NCBI RefSeq assembly: GCF_036370855.1
Contig: NC_088117.1
Location: forward strand, 2,294,001-2,358,000
Length of the DNA: 64,000 nt
Source of the DNA: Dromaius novaehollandiae
Taxonomy: Eukaryota; Chordata; Aves; Casuariiformes; Dromaiidae
Direction: 5' to 3'
In this document: one piece after another, positions 11,950 to 24,600 of the stretch
How the letters are laid out: every line of letters starts with the position of its first letter
Position numbering within the stretch: the stretch's first letter is position 1
The notes under the pieces: generated by a model
Database searches by the model: none
Told to the model about the DNA's origin: nothing
Seen by the model: the letters and a program-made list of their open reading frames with translations, nothing else
Translations under genes and position numbers: made by a program

Positions 11950-13250
11950 CTGCATCTCCGGTCCCCGCGATGTGACTCGCCCCCCCGGGGCTGCAGCGCT
12001 AACGGGCAGCCTCCCCCGGCGGGGTCCGTGCCTCCCGCGCTGCCTCCGCCGCCGCTGCCCGCGCTGGGCAAGCCGGTGCCCCCGCGCTGGCCGGCACGCC
12101 GCAGTCGCGCTCGCCCCGATAAGAGCTGATGCAACACTCCCGGCACGGGGTATCTGTGGGCTGCGGGGCTGCCGGCAGCACGCGGGAGGCTGCGGGCTCT
12201 CCGCCGTGCCCGTGTCCGCAAGGACGAGCTGCTCAGCCGCGCAGCAGGTGCAGGGCCGCCCGGCAGAGGCGGCCTGGCTGGATGCTCTCCGTCGCCGGCG
12301 GCTCCTTCGCTGTTTCCTCCGGGCCGCCCGGGGCCGGAGGCTGCTTTCGGGCCGCCCTCCCGGCTCGCGGAGGCGGCCGCCCTCCGCTTCTTCCCCGCCG
12401 GGGGCCGATGGGCGGCGGGGGCTGCTCGCTGGCGGCCGCTCGGCCGGGATGCTGCGCGCCCAGGGGCTGCCGGTGCGCTGCGCGCTCTCGCTGCCTCGCT
12501 CCGCGTCTGCAGTGGGTACTGCAGTGATGCAGCCGGCTCACATTTCTCTCAATCAGCAGCGCGCGGAGCCCGGCGGGCCGCAGTGCCCTCCGTCCCGCGC
12601 CGGCGCCCTCCCCCTCGCCATTCATCAGCCGCGGCCTTCCCGCAGCGGCGGGGCTCCCTCCGGGCGCCCGGGGCCCCGCTGGGGCCGAGGGGGCCTGTCC
12701 CCCGCCGCCGCCTGGCCGGCCGCAGCCCCGGGTGCGCGCGGCACACGCTGCGGGCGCCGCTTCCTTCCTCCCCCTCGCGCCGGCTCCGCCATGCGCGCGC
12801 CACGGCGAGGCCCCCCGAGCCTCCCCGGCGGGCCCCGAGCCTCCCCAAAACACCCCCGCGGCCTCCCGCCCGTCAGGGCGCCGGGCCGGCGCTTCCCCCT
12901 GCCCCGCGCAGCCCGGGGCCCAGCGGGGACTTCGGAGGGGCCTGCGGTGACTCAGCAGCCGACGCTGCTGGAAACGGCTCCGCGGGGAGCAGGACGGGGC
13001 AAGAGGGGGCCCGGCCGCCCCGAGACCGCGTCGCTCGGGGCCTGGGGAGAAAACCCAGCGCGTCGCGGCCGGGAGAGAAGCCCCCCGCCAGCCGCAGCGC
13101 CGGGAACGGCCTCCCCTCCCTGTCCCGGCTGCCCCTTCCGCGCCCCACGGCCTGCCGACCCCACTGCCACATCTGGGACCTGATACGGAGGGACCCTCGG
13201 GGGCAGCCAGGACCCACGGCCGCCCCAGCCCTGGAGCAGAGGGGCTTCTC
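11950..13250. promoter_or_regulatory. Large orphan CpG island
   Basis: CpG dinucleotides are very dense for about 1.3 kb, with many GC boxes and NotI-like GCGGCCGC cores, in contrast to the flanks. This is the strongest CpG island in the left half. Long open frames run in five or six frames at once (up to about 400 codons), which reflects stop depletion and not a gene. It may be the RNF208 promoter, about 3 kb upstream of its coding exon, or that of an unrecognised transcript. Confidence 0.7.
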
Positions 13251-14400
13251 CGTTGCTGAAAACCCGACCGAGCATCCCGATCCCCCCTGGGCTCTAGGGA
13301 GCGGGGCCGGGGCACAGGTCCCGCTGATCTGCGAGGGATTTGGTGCACCCGGTGTGCACGTGGGGGTCACATTGCCGTCTGGGGGGCAGCAATGCTGTCT
13401 GGTCCCTGGAGAGCCTGGCTGTATGGGGAAGCATCATGCTTTGCTCTGCTCGTGATGTTTTGATCCCCTCCCTGGTACAAGTGAACTTGAGCCGGCGGGT
13501 GGGGGACACCCCGCGTCATGTCCCGGGGCCCAGCGGGTCCCTTTTCCCCATCGCAGGTGTCTCCGGCTGGGGGACGCCCCAGGCACGCAGCTGGTGTGAG
13601 GGTCCTGCCCTGCGAGGAGCTCCCGGTCTCCCCCAGCTCAGAGCAGCCTCGACAGCAGCCACGTTTGAACCCCGTGGTCACAGCCAAACTCCACCAGCAG
13701 CGGTGACCCGGGTGAACGCACACGCCAACCCAAAACGCTCCAGTCCCCCACAGCACCCGGGCCACGGCAGGGCTCCAGCCAGCAGCTCTCCAGGGGGGTC
13801 TTTCAGGTGCTGCTGGGGTTTCTCTGCTCCCGTCTCCCCTGGGCACCCTGGAGCTCTTTATCCTCCTCCTTCCCTTTGGTCAGTTATCTCCTTGAATCAG
13901 TCTGACTGGATTTTGATCCCCTTCCCCCTGCCTTGCATTTATTTCTGATGGGCGAAGGGTACCATGCTTGGGCCCTGCTCCTTGGCCCTCCATCCCTCGC
14001 TGCAGCGAAGCCCCGGCCGCGGCTCAGCCACACAATTCCCTCTATAATAAGGGGTCTATGTGGAGGCGTTGCAAGGATCTCTGGCCTGGATCCACTCTCT
14101 GACCACACAGTCACGTCTTGCTTTTACACCACCACTTTCCCACAGCTTCTTGAGCCCCAGGACTGGTACAGAAGCTGGAGCCTCATGTGTTTCAAGAGGG
14201 GGTTTGCATCCCTGCTGTCAGGCCAGGGGAGCGCTCAGCTGCATCGGGCTTTATGCATCCCGTAGATTTTATCTTAGCACACGATGAACTGTTGTCTGGA
14301 GGGGCTTCTTCCTCTGCTGACCGTATGGGGAAGGGACTCGTCCTGCCTAATTTGTCTCCCAAAAGATGTCTGGCTTGGAGGAGACAACCAAGCCCAACTC
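13251..14400. other. Intergenic, no recognised gene
   Basis: Moderately GC-rich sequence without a recognisable exon. An MEF2/CArG-like AT core lies near 14,040-14,057. Otherwise nothing specific is seen. Confidence 0.5.
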
Positions 14401-17040
14401 GGTGAGACAAACACTTGGGCTTGGCCGCACTGAGCCTGTTTGTGTGGTTTGGGATCATTTTGCTTCACCTGCCAGCTGCCTCTGTTTGGAAATCAGTGCT
14501 CTCCTGTGGACAGTGTTAGTGGTTGTATTTTTAATCTTCTAGTTTTTTTGTTGGATAAGAGATTTTCTAACAACTTTGCCTCTAGTCCTTCTAAGCATAA
14601 TTCTTTGATCTGAGTATATGTCAAAATCAGCATGAGGCACCTGCTTTCTTGCACCCTAACAGTGCTAAATAGGGATTCCCTTAATCTTCCCTATGCCATT
14701 TTTTGCTTACTTTCCTGCTAACACTTTCGGATGCAGCAAGCATGAACTGGTGTGTTATGCTTGAACTCACAGAGCAAAGGAAATTGCAGGAAGTAAGCGA
14801 TTGTGAGCCATTTTCTGTTATTAATTCATATGGCATCCCCATGCTGACCTAGCTACACTGTGTTATTACACTGCTATTCAGTGAGTTAAGCAACAGCTCT
14901 ATTTAAAAATAATCATAAATGGTATCAGGAGTCTTTTCTGCTGAATGAGAATGTATTCGTGCCAAGATGCAGGGGATCCTCATGTTGCCCCAATGGCTCT
15001 GTTGTCCTCTGCTTCCTGTGCTTGGTGGATGTCACGCTGGATTCCTCCCCAGCCAGGCAGTATTCCTACATGCTGGAGCAGCACTGTTTGGCCCCTTCTC
15101 TTACGCTCTCAAGTGCCTCTATGCCTCTGCGAGTGAGGGAGCATTTCTCACTCGCCTGCGTAGTATCGCTAGCCACTGACTGAGCACAAAATTGGCCTCT
15201 TACTTGCAGCAGTTCAACCCTGCAGTCTTAATTAACTACAAACAATTGTTTCTGTGCTGCAAATCTGTGCAAAGCTTCTGTGTAGCTTTCGAAGTTTTGT
15301 GGTCACTGTCTACCTATTCATTTACTTGCAAATTTTACAGCCTGAGCCAAGTCCTGGCACTTCCTTTTCTTGTATTAGGCTTAGTGTGGTCCTTGGGAGC
15401 AAGTGCTACTTGTTATGTCTTCTGCAAGGGAGACTTTTGCCCCCAAGTTTCCACTGACTGACACGTTCAGTTTTCCACTGATTTCAACAAGTGAGCACTG
15501 AATAAGACTTACAGAGCTCCTCTAGGCTTGCTTTTCTTGGCTATTTTTGCCCCAGAACAGCAGGTCTTTGAGAGTTACTTGTGCCTGATTGCAAGTTGGG
15601 TTTTCTGGTTTCCATCCCAAATTGAAAATAATTTTGTCTTTCAAAACCTGGACACTTACTCTTCAGCTGGGCTCAGGAAGCTGCATTTCCATGTGAGGTC
15701 TTCACACAAATCCTAGCTCTTGTTGCCATCTCTAACCTGTTGGCTTTATGTATGGCCATACTCTTCCTCCTGCTACCTGGTCCCTGGTTATACCATCTAA
15801 TTTCACCATACGCACAAGTCCATCTGCTGCATTATTCTTCATAAGCATGTATCTTATATGTGTTATCAAAAACATACATCTTTATGCTGCATGGGGATAT
15901 TCTAAGTGTGTCTTTTGAGCTCTCTGTTGATGTGATATATCATGGATTTCTGGGTATTATAAACATCACTGAATTATTCTACCTTTCTTTGTGACCTTTC
16001 CAGCAGGCCGCTGGATTTGGAGAGAACTTCTTAGGTCAAGTATACTTGCAATTCCTGTTGTGCTGTTTCAAGCTCTACTTGGACAGACACACAACAGCAG
16101 CTTTGCCAGGAGGTTTATTTCATGCAACCCAGACAAACTAAGTTTCGCTTTTCAAAATCCAGTGGTAGTTGTTCCCTGGTACAGGATTGCTGTGATTGTC
16201 CTGCATTTGACTACAGCTTCTCTCTGGGAGTTCATTTGTTTACAGTGTCACAGATCAATTGTTTCTCATCCTTTGCTTTACAAATGTATTGAGAGATGTG
16301 ATAATGCTGGCCAGTTTCTCTGCTGGCATAACTCCACCAAGATGAACAGTTATGCCAGAGGATAATTTGACCCAAAGTTTCTTCCTCATCATCTACATCA
16401 GTCGTCATCAGCTTGGTCCTCCAGCCGCACATTCAGGATTTTATTACACTTTTGGATTTGTGATCTTTGTGGCTTTACCAGGACGGTAATTCTTCATTGC
16501 TTGGCACTGACCTCTGGCCTGTGATCACGTCCATATCTTTGACCGCTTTTCATTAAACCTGAGCTAGCCAACAGCTCCATGAATGCTAAACCTGGCATCG
16601 CACAGGCCTTCTTCCCATGCTCTCCCGGATCCCATTTACCAGGCACACACCTGGGCATTGCTCTTTGTTGTCTCTGCATCTGGCTTCAGTACCTCGGGGT
16701 GCTTTTACAATGACTCATGCCTCTTTTATTTACTGCTTACTGCTTTTGTTAAAGAGTCTGTCTGACCGCGTCCTGTGCAACATCAACAGCTCTTTCCAAA
16801 ATCCAGTCTATTTCTTGCAATGATCCTGTTTTCTGCTAGTGAATCACTCGTAATGCAGACAATTCACCCACAAAAAAATGAGCTCATTTTCAGATTTACA
16901 GAGAGCAGCTTTAATCCACAGGTCTGTAACGGACCAGGCGCTAGTACCGGTGACTGCTCCACTCCGCAGCGCTGGGAGAGCGAACCCAGCCTGGCACTCA
17001 TCTCATCGCTGGGGGAGACTCATATTTTGTAATCTTGCCC
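14400..17040. other. AT-rich block with an abrupt composition change; possible old repeat DNA
   Basis: GC content falls visibly compared with both flanks, CpG is rare, and TTTT/AAAT runs appear. No recognisable protein domain is found on either strand; the longest frame (15,991-16,365, plus) shows no family signature. On the minus strand near 15,470-15,495 and 16,320-16,350 there are phrases resembling common degraded amniote repeats (TTGAAATCAGTGGAA and GGAGTTATGCC). The block may be a patchwork of old insertions. No repeat family can be assigned with confidence. Confidence 0.5.
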
Positions 17041-18289
17041 TGTATTAAGTCTTTTCAGGTGCCCTGCTCCATCCCCTCAGTACTTTCTCTCCTGCTCCTG
17101 CTCCGTGTAGAGCACGGTGCTCAGGGGACAAGGAGGGGGCATCAGGTGCCGTGGCCACCACCCTCCCAGGTTGGAGTCCCTCCGGGCCTAGCTGGCGTGG
17201 CGCCCAGCCAGGCAGCAGCACGCCGTCAGCCCCCGAAGGTGCGTTCTGGCTCAGAGCGGGGCAGGCGGGGCGGCTCCGGGGCGGCGAGGGTTGAGCTCTG
17301 TGGGACGGTCTCCATCAGGGCACAGGGCTGCGGGCTCCAGCTTCGCTCACATGCTCCCAGCCTTGACAGTGTGCAGAGACACCAACAAACAGTGGGGACG
17401 TGCAGGGAACGCGTTCATAAATGGAAAGCCAGGCAGCTCTCATGCTGCGTGCCTGGCATGCGTTTTCACCCGGCTCTACCAAAACAGTTGCAGAAGTTGT
17501 CTGCAGCTCCTGGGAAGTGCAGCTAGTCCAGGCAGAGTAAACAGAGTTTTAAAGGAGAAAAGCTATTAAAAAAACCTACCAAAAAACTATCCTATTTTTT
17601 TGTTGCAAGCCAATTATTTCTGCCCTGGCTGCTGTTACGAAGCAGCAGAGGTGTGTGTGCTGATGATGGGCAGCAGCTAGCCATTTAAGCACTTGCAGTA
17701 CAGTCCTAAAGCATTTTCCATGGTTTGAAAGTGGTCGTTTCTAGGCTTACAACTCTCCACAGAGACTCTGCTGTGAGGAGGATGGTGCTCAGAAGGTCTG
17801 CAAAGTGATCCAAAGCCTTTAACTATTACACACTCTACCAACAAACTACCACACAGGAGTCTTGCTCTTTCTTGAGATTATATGAATTATATCCTTAATG
17901 GCATGAAAGACTTAGAGAGATCACGATTTGACTAGCTCGAGGGTTATGGATATTCCTAAAGCTCTGAAGTGATCCAAAGAGGTCTAATTATTGTCTTTAT
18001 TGCCAACTCTTTTCAGTGGTTAATACTGGGGCCACTTCTGGGAGCCACTGGCATGAAGTGGGACCCCACCGTGCTGGTATGGTACCTCACGCAGCACGAG
18101 GAGGGCACCCCGAAGATCTCCATCCTTCAACTGTAGGATAGGAGGGAGGAGGAGGATGCAGAGAGAGTTAGGGGGCAAAGAAGCATGGCAGCAGGGCCAG
18201 AAAAACAGTCTCCTATCTCCTCAAAAGTGGTGACCTTCATTCCCCTCCCTGCCACATCTCTGCCCAGAGGGCTGGATTTTTTCTGTCAT
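17041..18289. other. Intergenic, no recognised gene
   Basis: CpG-enriched for the first 450 bases, then AT-rich. A short direct duplication of a GTGATCCAAAG phrase occurs near 17,805 and 17,970. A 28-codon frame ending at about 18,136 looks protein-like but is too short to support. Confidence 0.4.
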
Positions 18290-18600
18290 CAGAAAAGAAG
18301 GCTTGGGGGAGATCATGTCGTTCTCCACAGCTATCTCACGGGAGGAAAGAAAGAAGAGAGAGACAGACTCTTCTCACATGGGTGCACTGAAAGGACGAGA
18401 GGCAATGGCCAAAAGCTGGGACATGGGAAATTCCAACTATATATAGGGAAAAACTTTTTCACAGTGAAGGTCAAACACTGGACCAGGGCCCAGCAAGGCA
18501 GTAGGATATCTGACCTCGGAGATGCTCAGAACTCCACTGCACAAGGCCATGAGCAAACTGCTGGTCATGCTTTGAGCTGGGACTTGGACTCCACTATGGA
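18290..18600 (+). mobile_element. CR1 LINE 3'-end fragment, diverged
   Basis: The order of phrases follows the CR1 3' region as found in sauropsids. It runs from an AGAAAAGAAGGCT start, through GGGGGAGATCATGTCG, GGACGAGAGGCAATGGCC and a GGGAAAAACTTTTTCAC block, to CACTGGACCAGGGCCCAG and CAAGGCCATGAGCAAACTG. It ends with a GCTTTGAGCTGGGACTTGGACT phrase. It is 5'-truncated, as is usual for CR1, and heavily diverged, so it is old. The terminal octamer microsatellite of CR1 is not seen. This element is the main sequence evidence that the host is a sauropsid. Confidence 0.82.
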
Positions 18601-21600
18601 AGTGGGAACATCCACAATCGCTGCAGGGCTGTGCCCGAGCTGCCTTCTCAGGGTGTGCTCCAGGGTAAGCGATACTGCATGGGGTAAGCAGACATTTGAG
18701 ACCCAGAGGCAGCGGTGGGTGTTGGTCCATGCAGCACAGACTCTGCAGGCCTGAACAAGGTATTTCTGTGCTCAGAAGAAAGCTTCTTCTGGGCGTGCTA
18801 GAGACGTGGCTGCACAGATACAGGTGGGATCCCCCGGCTCCCCTTCAAGCCCCCTTCTTCAGTTGGAGGCTGCATCTGCCCCAGCCCCATGTGTGTAAAG
18901 CTTCACGTGGACTCTGAAGGCAAAGAGGTTTTCACGTCTTTCCTGTGACTGAGTAGCAGCACATGAGAAGCTCCCTCCCCATCCTGCTGTGATTATAGGG
19001 ACTGCTGGGGAAATCTGGAGCTTCCGAAGGGCTGCTGGCTGGGGAGGTTGGAAGGGAAGCTGGCCACATGACCTAGTCTTGCATTTTGGGGGCAAGAGAA
19101 AGCAAGGCAGACCAGTGTCCTTTAGAAAAGCATGTAGGAGAAATGGAACAGAAACCCTTCCCCTTCAAATCCAGCCCAGCTGAAGCTGGGTTTATTAGAG
19201 CCTGAGGGGTTTTAAGCTCAGGTGAAGCCAGAGCATGTATCAGAGTGGGGATATGGCAATCCTTCCTCACCCTGTTTTGCTGGGTTTGGTGGCTGCAGAG
19301 CTGGTAGAGCATCTCTGGCACTGGAGATGCTGATATTGAGGCAGACTCCTTGTAATTTCAGTGGCATTTAGCGTTTGCTTTACTGCCTTCCTTGGAGAGC
19401 TCAGCGCTGTCTGAGCTTGTAACCTGACAGCACTGCTCAACTGGATGTAGCAGTGAGACTCAAACTGGGTCACGGAGAAGGAGGCGGCATGCTGGCTGTG
19501 TGTGCCTTTGAGATGCCTGTCAGCAGCTCAGCAGGGTCCTCACACAATTTTGGATGGGCTAGCTCCCTGGCACAGCCAAGCACAAGGTGGTTCTGGCACT
19601 GGTTAGGATCTGCCCAAGCTCCTGCACATCTCTCCCAAAGGCTGAAGGACTGGGTTAGATGGGGTACAGCTCTAAAGAGCAGCTGAGCACCGAAGCAGCC
19701 ATTTGGTTTTGTAGTTTTTGTATACCCATGCAGAATTTCAGCTTTTTCAGGGTCAGTGAAAACTGCACTAGACAGGACCCCACCGAGCCCTGGCTTGCTC
19801 CGGGATGGGGCTGGTGCAATCTCGTGCTCTGAAGGCATCCCCACACATGAGGCCTTGGCTGTGCCTGCGGGTGGGTGATCCTGCTATCCAAACACGGCTT
19901 TCTAAGGTTTCACAGTGGGACTTGGAGACACAGCTTGTTCTTCCTTCCCCAGTCCTGGCTACCAGCAGCTGGAAGGAGCCTACCTGGTCTCCCAGTATAG
20001 TTTCTGCTGCTGGCTTGTATAATTAATGTTCTTAAACAGGGGATGATGGTTATAGTCCTAGGTCAGTTTGGGTTTATCTGTCAGCGAAGGCCCTCAGAAA
20101 GCTGAGGTTTTATTTTCCATAGGTGCCCCTAAGCTCCTGAGGAGCTATGTGATTGCTTGGCCAGGAGCTGCTCCCCACGTGGCTCCCACTTGACGTTTGC
20201 TGGAGCCAGCCTTGCGCGTCTGGCTGGGCTGAGCCCTCTTGCGCGTTGGTGGCTTCCTGCCCACCCGGCTCCACAGAGCAGCAGCGGTGAGGCCTGCACC
20301 TGCATGCGTTCTTGCGGAAGCGCTTGCTGCTTTGCTGTGGCTTAAGCACAGCTGATCTGAGCTGCTGGTTGCTCTGAGCGTGCAGCAGGCAGCAGGGAGA
20401 GCTTCAAACAGGGGCTTGTCTGGGGAGAGAGCAGTGGCTCACCGACCTGCAGAAAGGTTATTACATGGAGGAGATGAGGGGATGCATGGACAGAGGGATG
20501 AGTGATCCTGGGAAACATGGGAGCTAATTCCCTGGCATCACCTTGATTGAAAGCTTGAAGCCATGCAGGGTCTGTGGTGGGGGACCACTGGGGGAGGTTG
20601 TTTCCTGCGCGACGGTGACCGTGTGTGTTATACCAGCTCTACAGGCAGTCACAAGCAGTTGGGGAGGCTCCCCATAGGGCTGACAGGCATCCTGCTGAGT
20701 CTGCGCCAAGGTGGGGACATGTACTCTGTGGGGTGACAGAGCTCGTGGGGAGGGGCATGTGGAGAGCTCCAAGGGTCCCTGCCAGGTGCTGGCATGGGGC
20801 AGGTTGCACAGAGCTCAGGCTGTTGACTTGGGAGGGGAAAGCACTTGCTTGTGATGCCTCCAGCCATGCTCCAGCCTCTAGTTGCCAAAGTATGGGAGTC
20901 TTCAGGAATCTGGGAAGAGGCAGTGTCCAGGAGCAGGAGGCCATGAGAATGACTGCAGAAGGGAGTGGGAGCATCCTCCCATCTGGCCCTGTGGGACCTG
21001 GACCCCAGGCAGACCCACAACCTCTTTCCTCTCCCTCACTTCTTCAGTCCTCCAAGGTCTCAGCTGCTATCACCAGGGCAGCGAGTAGTCCCGATGGCCA
21101 GGGAGAAAGATGCTCAGGGGGAAGGGGGGTGTCCCCCCCGAGAGAAAGACCAGCTGTGTCCCTGCTCCCGGGCCAGGCCAAATGCCAGTGAGCAAGCACC
21201 CACGAGTGGGCTGCTGGAGCGTGCAGGCAGCCTCTCCGAGGCTGCGGTGGCACCAGGGCAGAGTGGGCGGGCAGGGTGGCCGCTGGCAGGCCAGCCACTG
21301 CCTGCCTGCATGCAGCCCGTGTCTCCTGCGGGGCTGCCACCACTTAGCAGGGCCGGGATGCATCTGCCCAGAGAGCACTTGCAAAGCCAGGGCTGGCTTG
21401 TTAATGCAGCTCAGCTCAGCAGGGAGCTGGAAATCCAGCTCTGGCAGTGGCTGCAGAGCTCTTGGCAGCAAGCCCCGGGGCTCTTCCCCTCCTTTCTCAA
21501 CTGCACCGCCAGGGATGTTGTTTCCAAGCGGGCTGATGGCATTGGTCCTGCTCCTATTTCCATCAGGCTGACATGGTACCCAAGCCTGACCTCTCTCTAA

Positions 21601-24600
21601 TTCAGGGCTCATCACCAAGGTCTAGGGCTCTCATTCCCTGGTGAAAGGGTGGCCTGAGAGTTTCTTTGGCCTTACTGAGATGGAGATGAGCTGGGGCTCA
21701 CCTGAATCACAATACTGTGCATCACTTCCTCTCGACTCCTGTGGCCCCTCTCTTAAAGCTGCTCCCTCTAGAGAGGCCCCCTTGTCCAGGGGAAGGATTC
21801 TCAGGAATGAGAGAGTCACTCCAGCCTGGTGCCCTTGTGTAGGCCGAGGTGGGAAGCGAGCAGTCACTTCGGAGCTAGCTCCGTCCCCGCTGCAGGCTCC
21901 GATGGTGCAGGGATGTGAGGCCTTCCCACACAGTGCCCCAGCCGGGAAGGGGACCCTGGCATGCTCAGGCTGCTGGAGGAGCCATTGAGGTGCCAGGGTT
22001 GAGTTGTGTCCTTGGGGCAGGACAGAGGTATCCAGAGAAACTTGTACCACCATGAGCTAAATCCCTGTCCGCTGGAGGCACTAATGGAGCTGAAAAGGGA
22101 AGGAAGGCTGTGCTGAGTACCTGGCATGGACGCTGTCCTCAGGCTGCTCCACAGAGCAGGTCTCAGCAGCATCAGTGCTGGGGAAGAAGGTATTGTCAGG
22201 TGTGCATGCTCAAGGACAAGGGCAGTCCCCTAGAAAAGAAGCATGAAGCCCCATCCAGCCCGCCCGTCGACTCTCCTCTGGGAGGAGGATGGCTCCAGCC
22301 TCTCGCTGAACACCTTTGGCATCTCACAGCCACAATCACAGCTTTCTGGGGGACCCACTGCCTACTGGGCTTACCCCGGTTCTGGCACTGCTGCTCCCTG
22401 CCGACCCTGTTGAGAGGTTATTGGAGGACCCTGACCTGCGCACAGGGATCTGGGGCCTGGAGAGCTGTGGAGAAGGCTCAGCACCCAAGGCAGAAGCTGC
22501 AGGCCCGCTGCCTGCCCAGCAGCTGTCAGGGTGCCAGCACGGAGCTGCCAGGCAGGATGCTGTGTGCCCGGCGCTTGCGGTCCCTCTGAAGCACAACAGA
22601 CACAAATGGAAGCAGACAGGCTGGCTCGAGTGGTAAAGATCAAATCCCGGGAGCCCAGGGCTGCTGTCAGCAAGACGAGGCACTCAGAGCCATCCCAGGA
22701 GCTGGAGGCACAGCTGCTGCTACATCGCCTGCCCCTCCTGGTGATGCCCCCACCAAAAGAGCTGTGTCCCGGCGCGACTGCAGTGCAGTCCTGCTGGCAG
22801 AGCGCTGGATAGGATCCTGTCTGGCTGCTTGCAGAGGCTGAGGGCAGAGCCAGCCCACACTGCTGTCACGCTGCAGCACTGCAATGCTGCGGGGGGAGAA
22901 ACCGCAGCATGGACTGGCCTCGCTTCTTCCCCCATGGTTGAGGACCATGCTAATTAGCAGGGATACAGAGCATCTAGGGATACACGCTTGCCCTGGACCT
23001 CTGATACATGGGTGGCTGCGCATGCCACAGCCAGGATCCAGGTAATGAATGGCGTTGGTCCTCAGCAGCTGTGGCTCTAGCAGTCCCCTCAGCTGTTAGG
23101 GCAGATGGGGATGATCCTGCTTGGTACCTGCTGGCACCTCTCCAGGACAGCCCAGGGCTGTGGCCTGGTTTCTCCACGGATTCAGGAAGGACGAGGGGAA
23201 GGTGGTCCCAGAAACGCAGCCCCGCTGGGAAATGTTGCGCAGCACTGTGGCTCGGAAAGCTCACTTCCCGTGGTAGCCTGTGTGGCAGCCCTGGCCTCCT
23301 TCCGCGAGTGGAAACTTCAACCGCCTGCCAGGGGCTTTTGCGAAGCCGGTGGCTGTGGGAGGAAGGTGACGGTGCTGCAGTGCGGCTCGAAGCGCGCAGG
23401 AAACGTACTTGCAGCGCCCACGCTCAGCGCGTGCCTGCTCCCACAGGGCTGTGCAGCCACAGTGGGGCGGCCCGAAGGCACGAGCAGACGTGGAGAAGCA
23501 AAGGTGGACCTAGGTGGACCACGACAGCCAGCTGGGAAGGTGCAGGTCCAAAGCACGACTTGTGCATCCTCTTCCAGCCTCTGACGAGCTTCAAAGAAGC
23601 TCCCAGACCCCTGGATCCAGCATGGGCCTCCAGACACCTCCATCGCTGCACAACCCAACCGTTTCCAACTCCCAAGCTGTACTCTGGGAGCAGGTAGCCA
23701 TCTCGCAGGTGCCCAAGTGTTGGTGGCCTGGGAGGTGGCCCCTGGCGCGAGGCAGTGCTGCCCGGCGGCCAGGTTGGCTGCTGTGGGTCAGGAGGGCCAA
23801 GGACCTGCAGTGCAGTTGGAGAGGTGGAGAGCAAAACGGGGGCATCCTTTGCTAAAGCCAAGGAGGGGAGAGCAAGGAGGGAGGAAGGCCAGCGAGAGGC
23901 GGGGAACAAGGAGCTGTTGTGCACAGGCGGCCCAGGCACACGGCCCCAGCTCCTGCCGGCAGCGAGAGCCAAACAAATGGGGACTGTTTGAAGCAGGGGG
24001 AACAAGCAGACAGCAGGACAGAAAACAGACGTCTGCTGGGAGAGAGCTGGAGCCAAGGGCTTAGCCAGGAGCAGGGTGCTGCTGCATGGCGTTGGCTCGG
24101 GCTTCTCCTGTTCCCAGTGAGAAGATCTTCCCTTCTTCATATCAGGCAGGATGGTGCCATCCCCTAAGTCCTTCCCCAGGGCAGGGCAATGAATGATGGC
24201 AAAGTGCCCTGGATGCTCCAGGTCAGGACATGGGGGGCAGCCCTTCTCCCCCTCCCACTGAGACTGTCTCTGGGACGTAAAACTTTCATTCATGAAAAAA
24301 TAACAGGAAATCAGCCACTTGTCCTAAAAAATATAGCCAGGTGTAGCCTACACACAATTCTCCATGTGGTTTCAGCGTACCGGAAGCGTGAAGCAACGGC
24401 ATTGTTGAGTGCAGCTCTTTGCAACAAAAACCAAAACCTATGTGTGCAGGGACCCTGTTTAAATGTGAATGTCAACAGCTAACCCAAGTCTTGGCTCGCC
24501 TTGCTCATTTGCAGGAAATGCTTTCTTTGCTCAGAGGAGGAACTGAAATTTGAGGAGGGAAAGCTCTGGCTGCGCATGTGAGCAGCAAGTGCCATACCAG

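Noticed and set aside
11972-13455. Several 290-400-codon frames on both strands
   Set aside because: They coincide with a CpG island where stop codons are rare, overlap each other in most frames, and are Arg/Pro/Gly low-complexity with no domain.
14400-17040. Possible fossil retroviral element in the AT-rich block
   Set aside because: I found no terminal repeats and no recognisable gag, pol or env similarity, so no such element is claimed.
18042-18136. Short plus-strand frame reading KWDPTVLVWYLTQHEEG
   Set aside because: It is protein-like but fewer than 35 codons, without splice sites or a recognised family; it is noted only in the interval description.
23424-24293. 289-codon minus-strand frame
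   Set aside because: It starts well and is long, but has no recognisable domain, no splice context and Pro/Ser/Leu-rich composition like neighbouring spurious frames.
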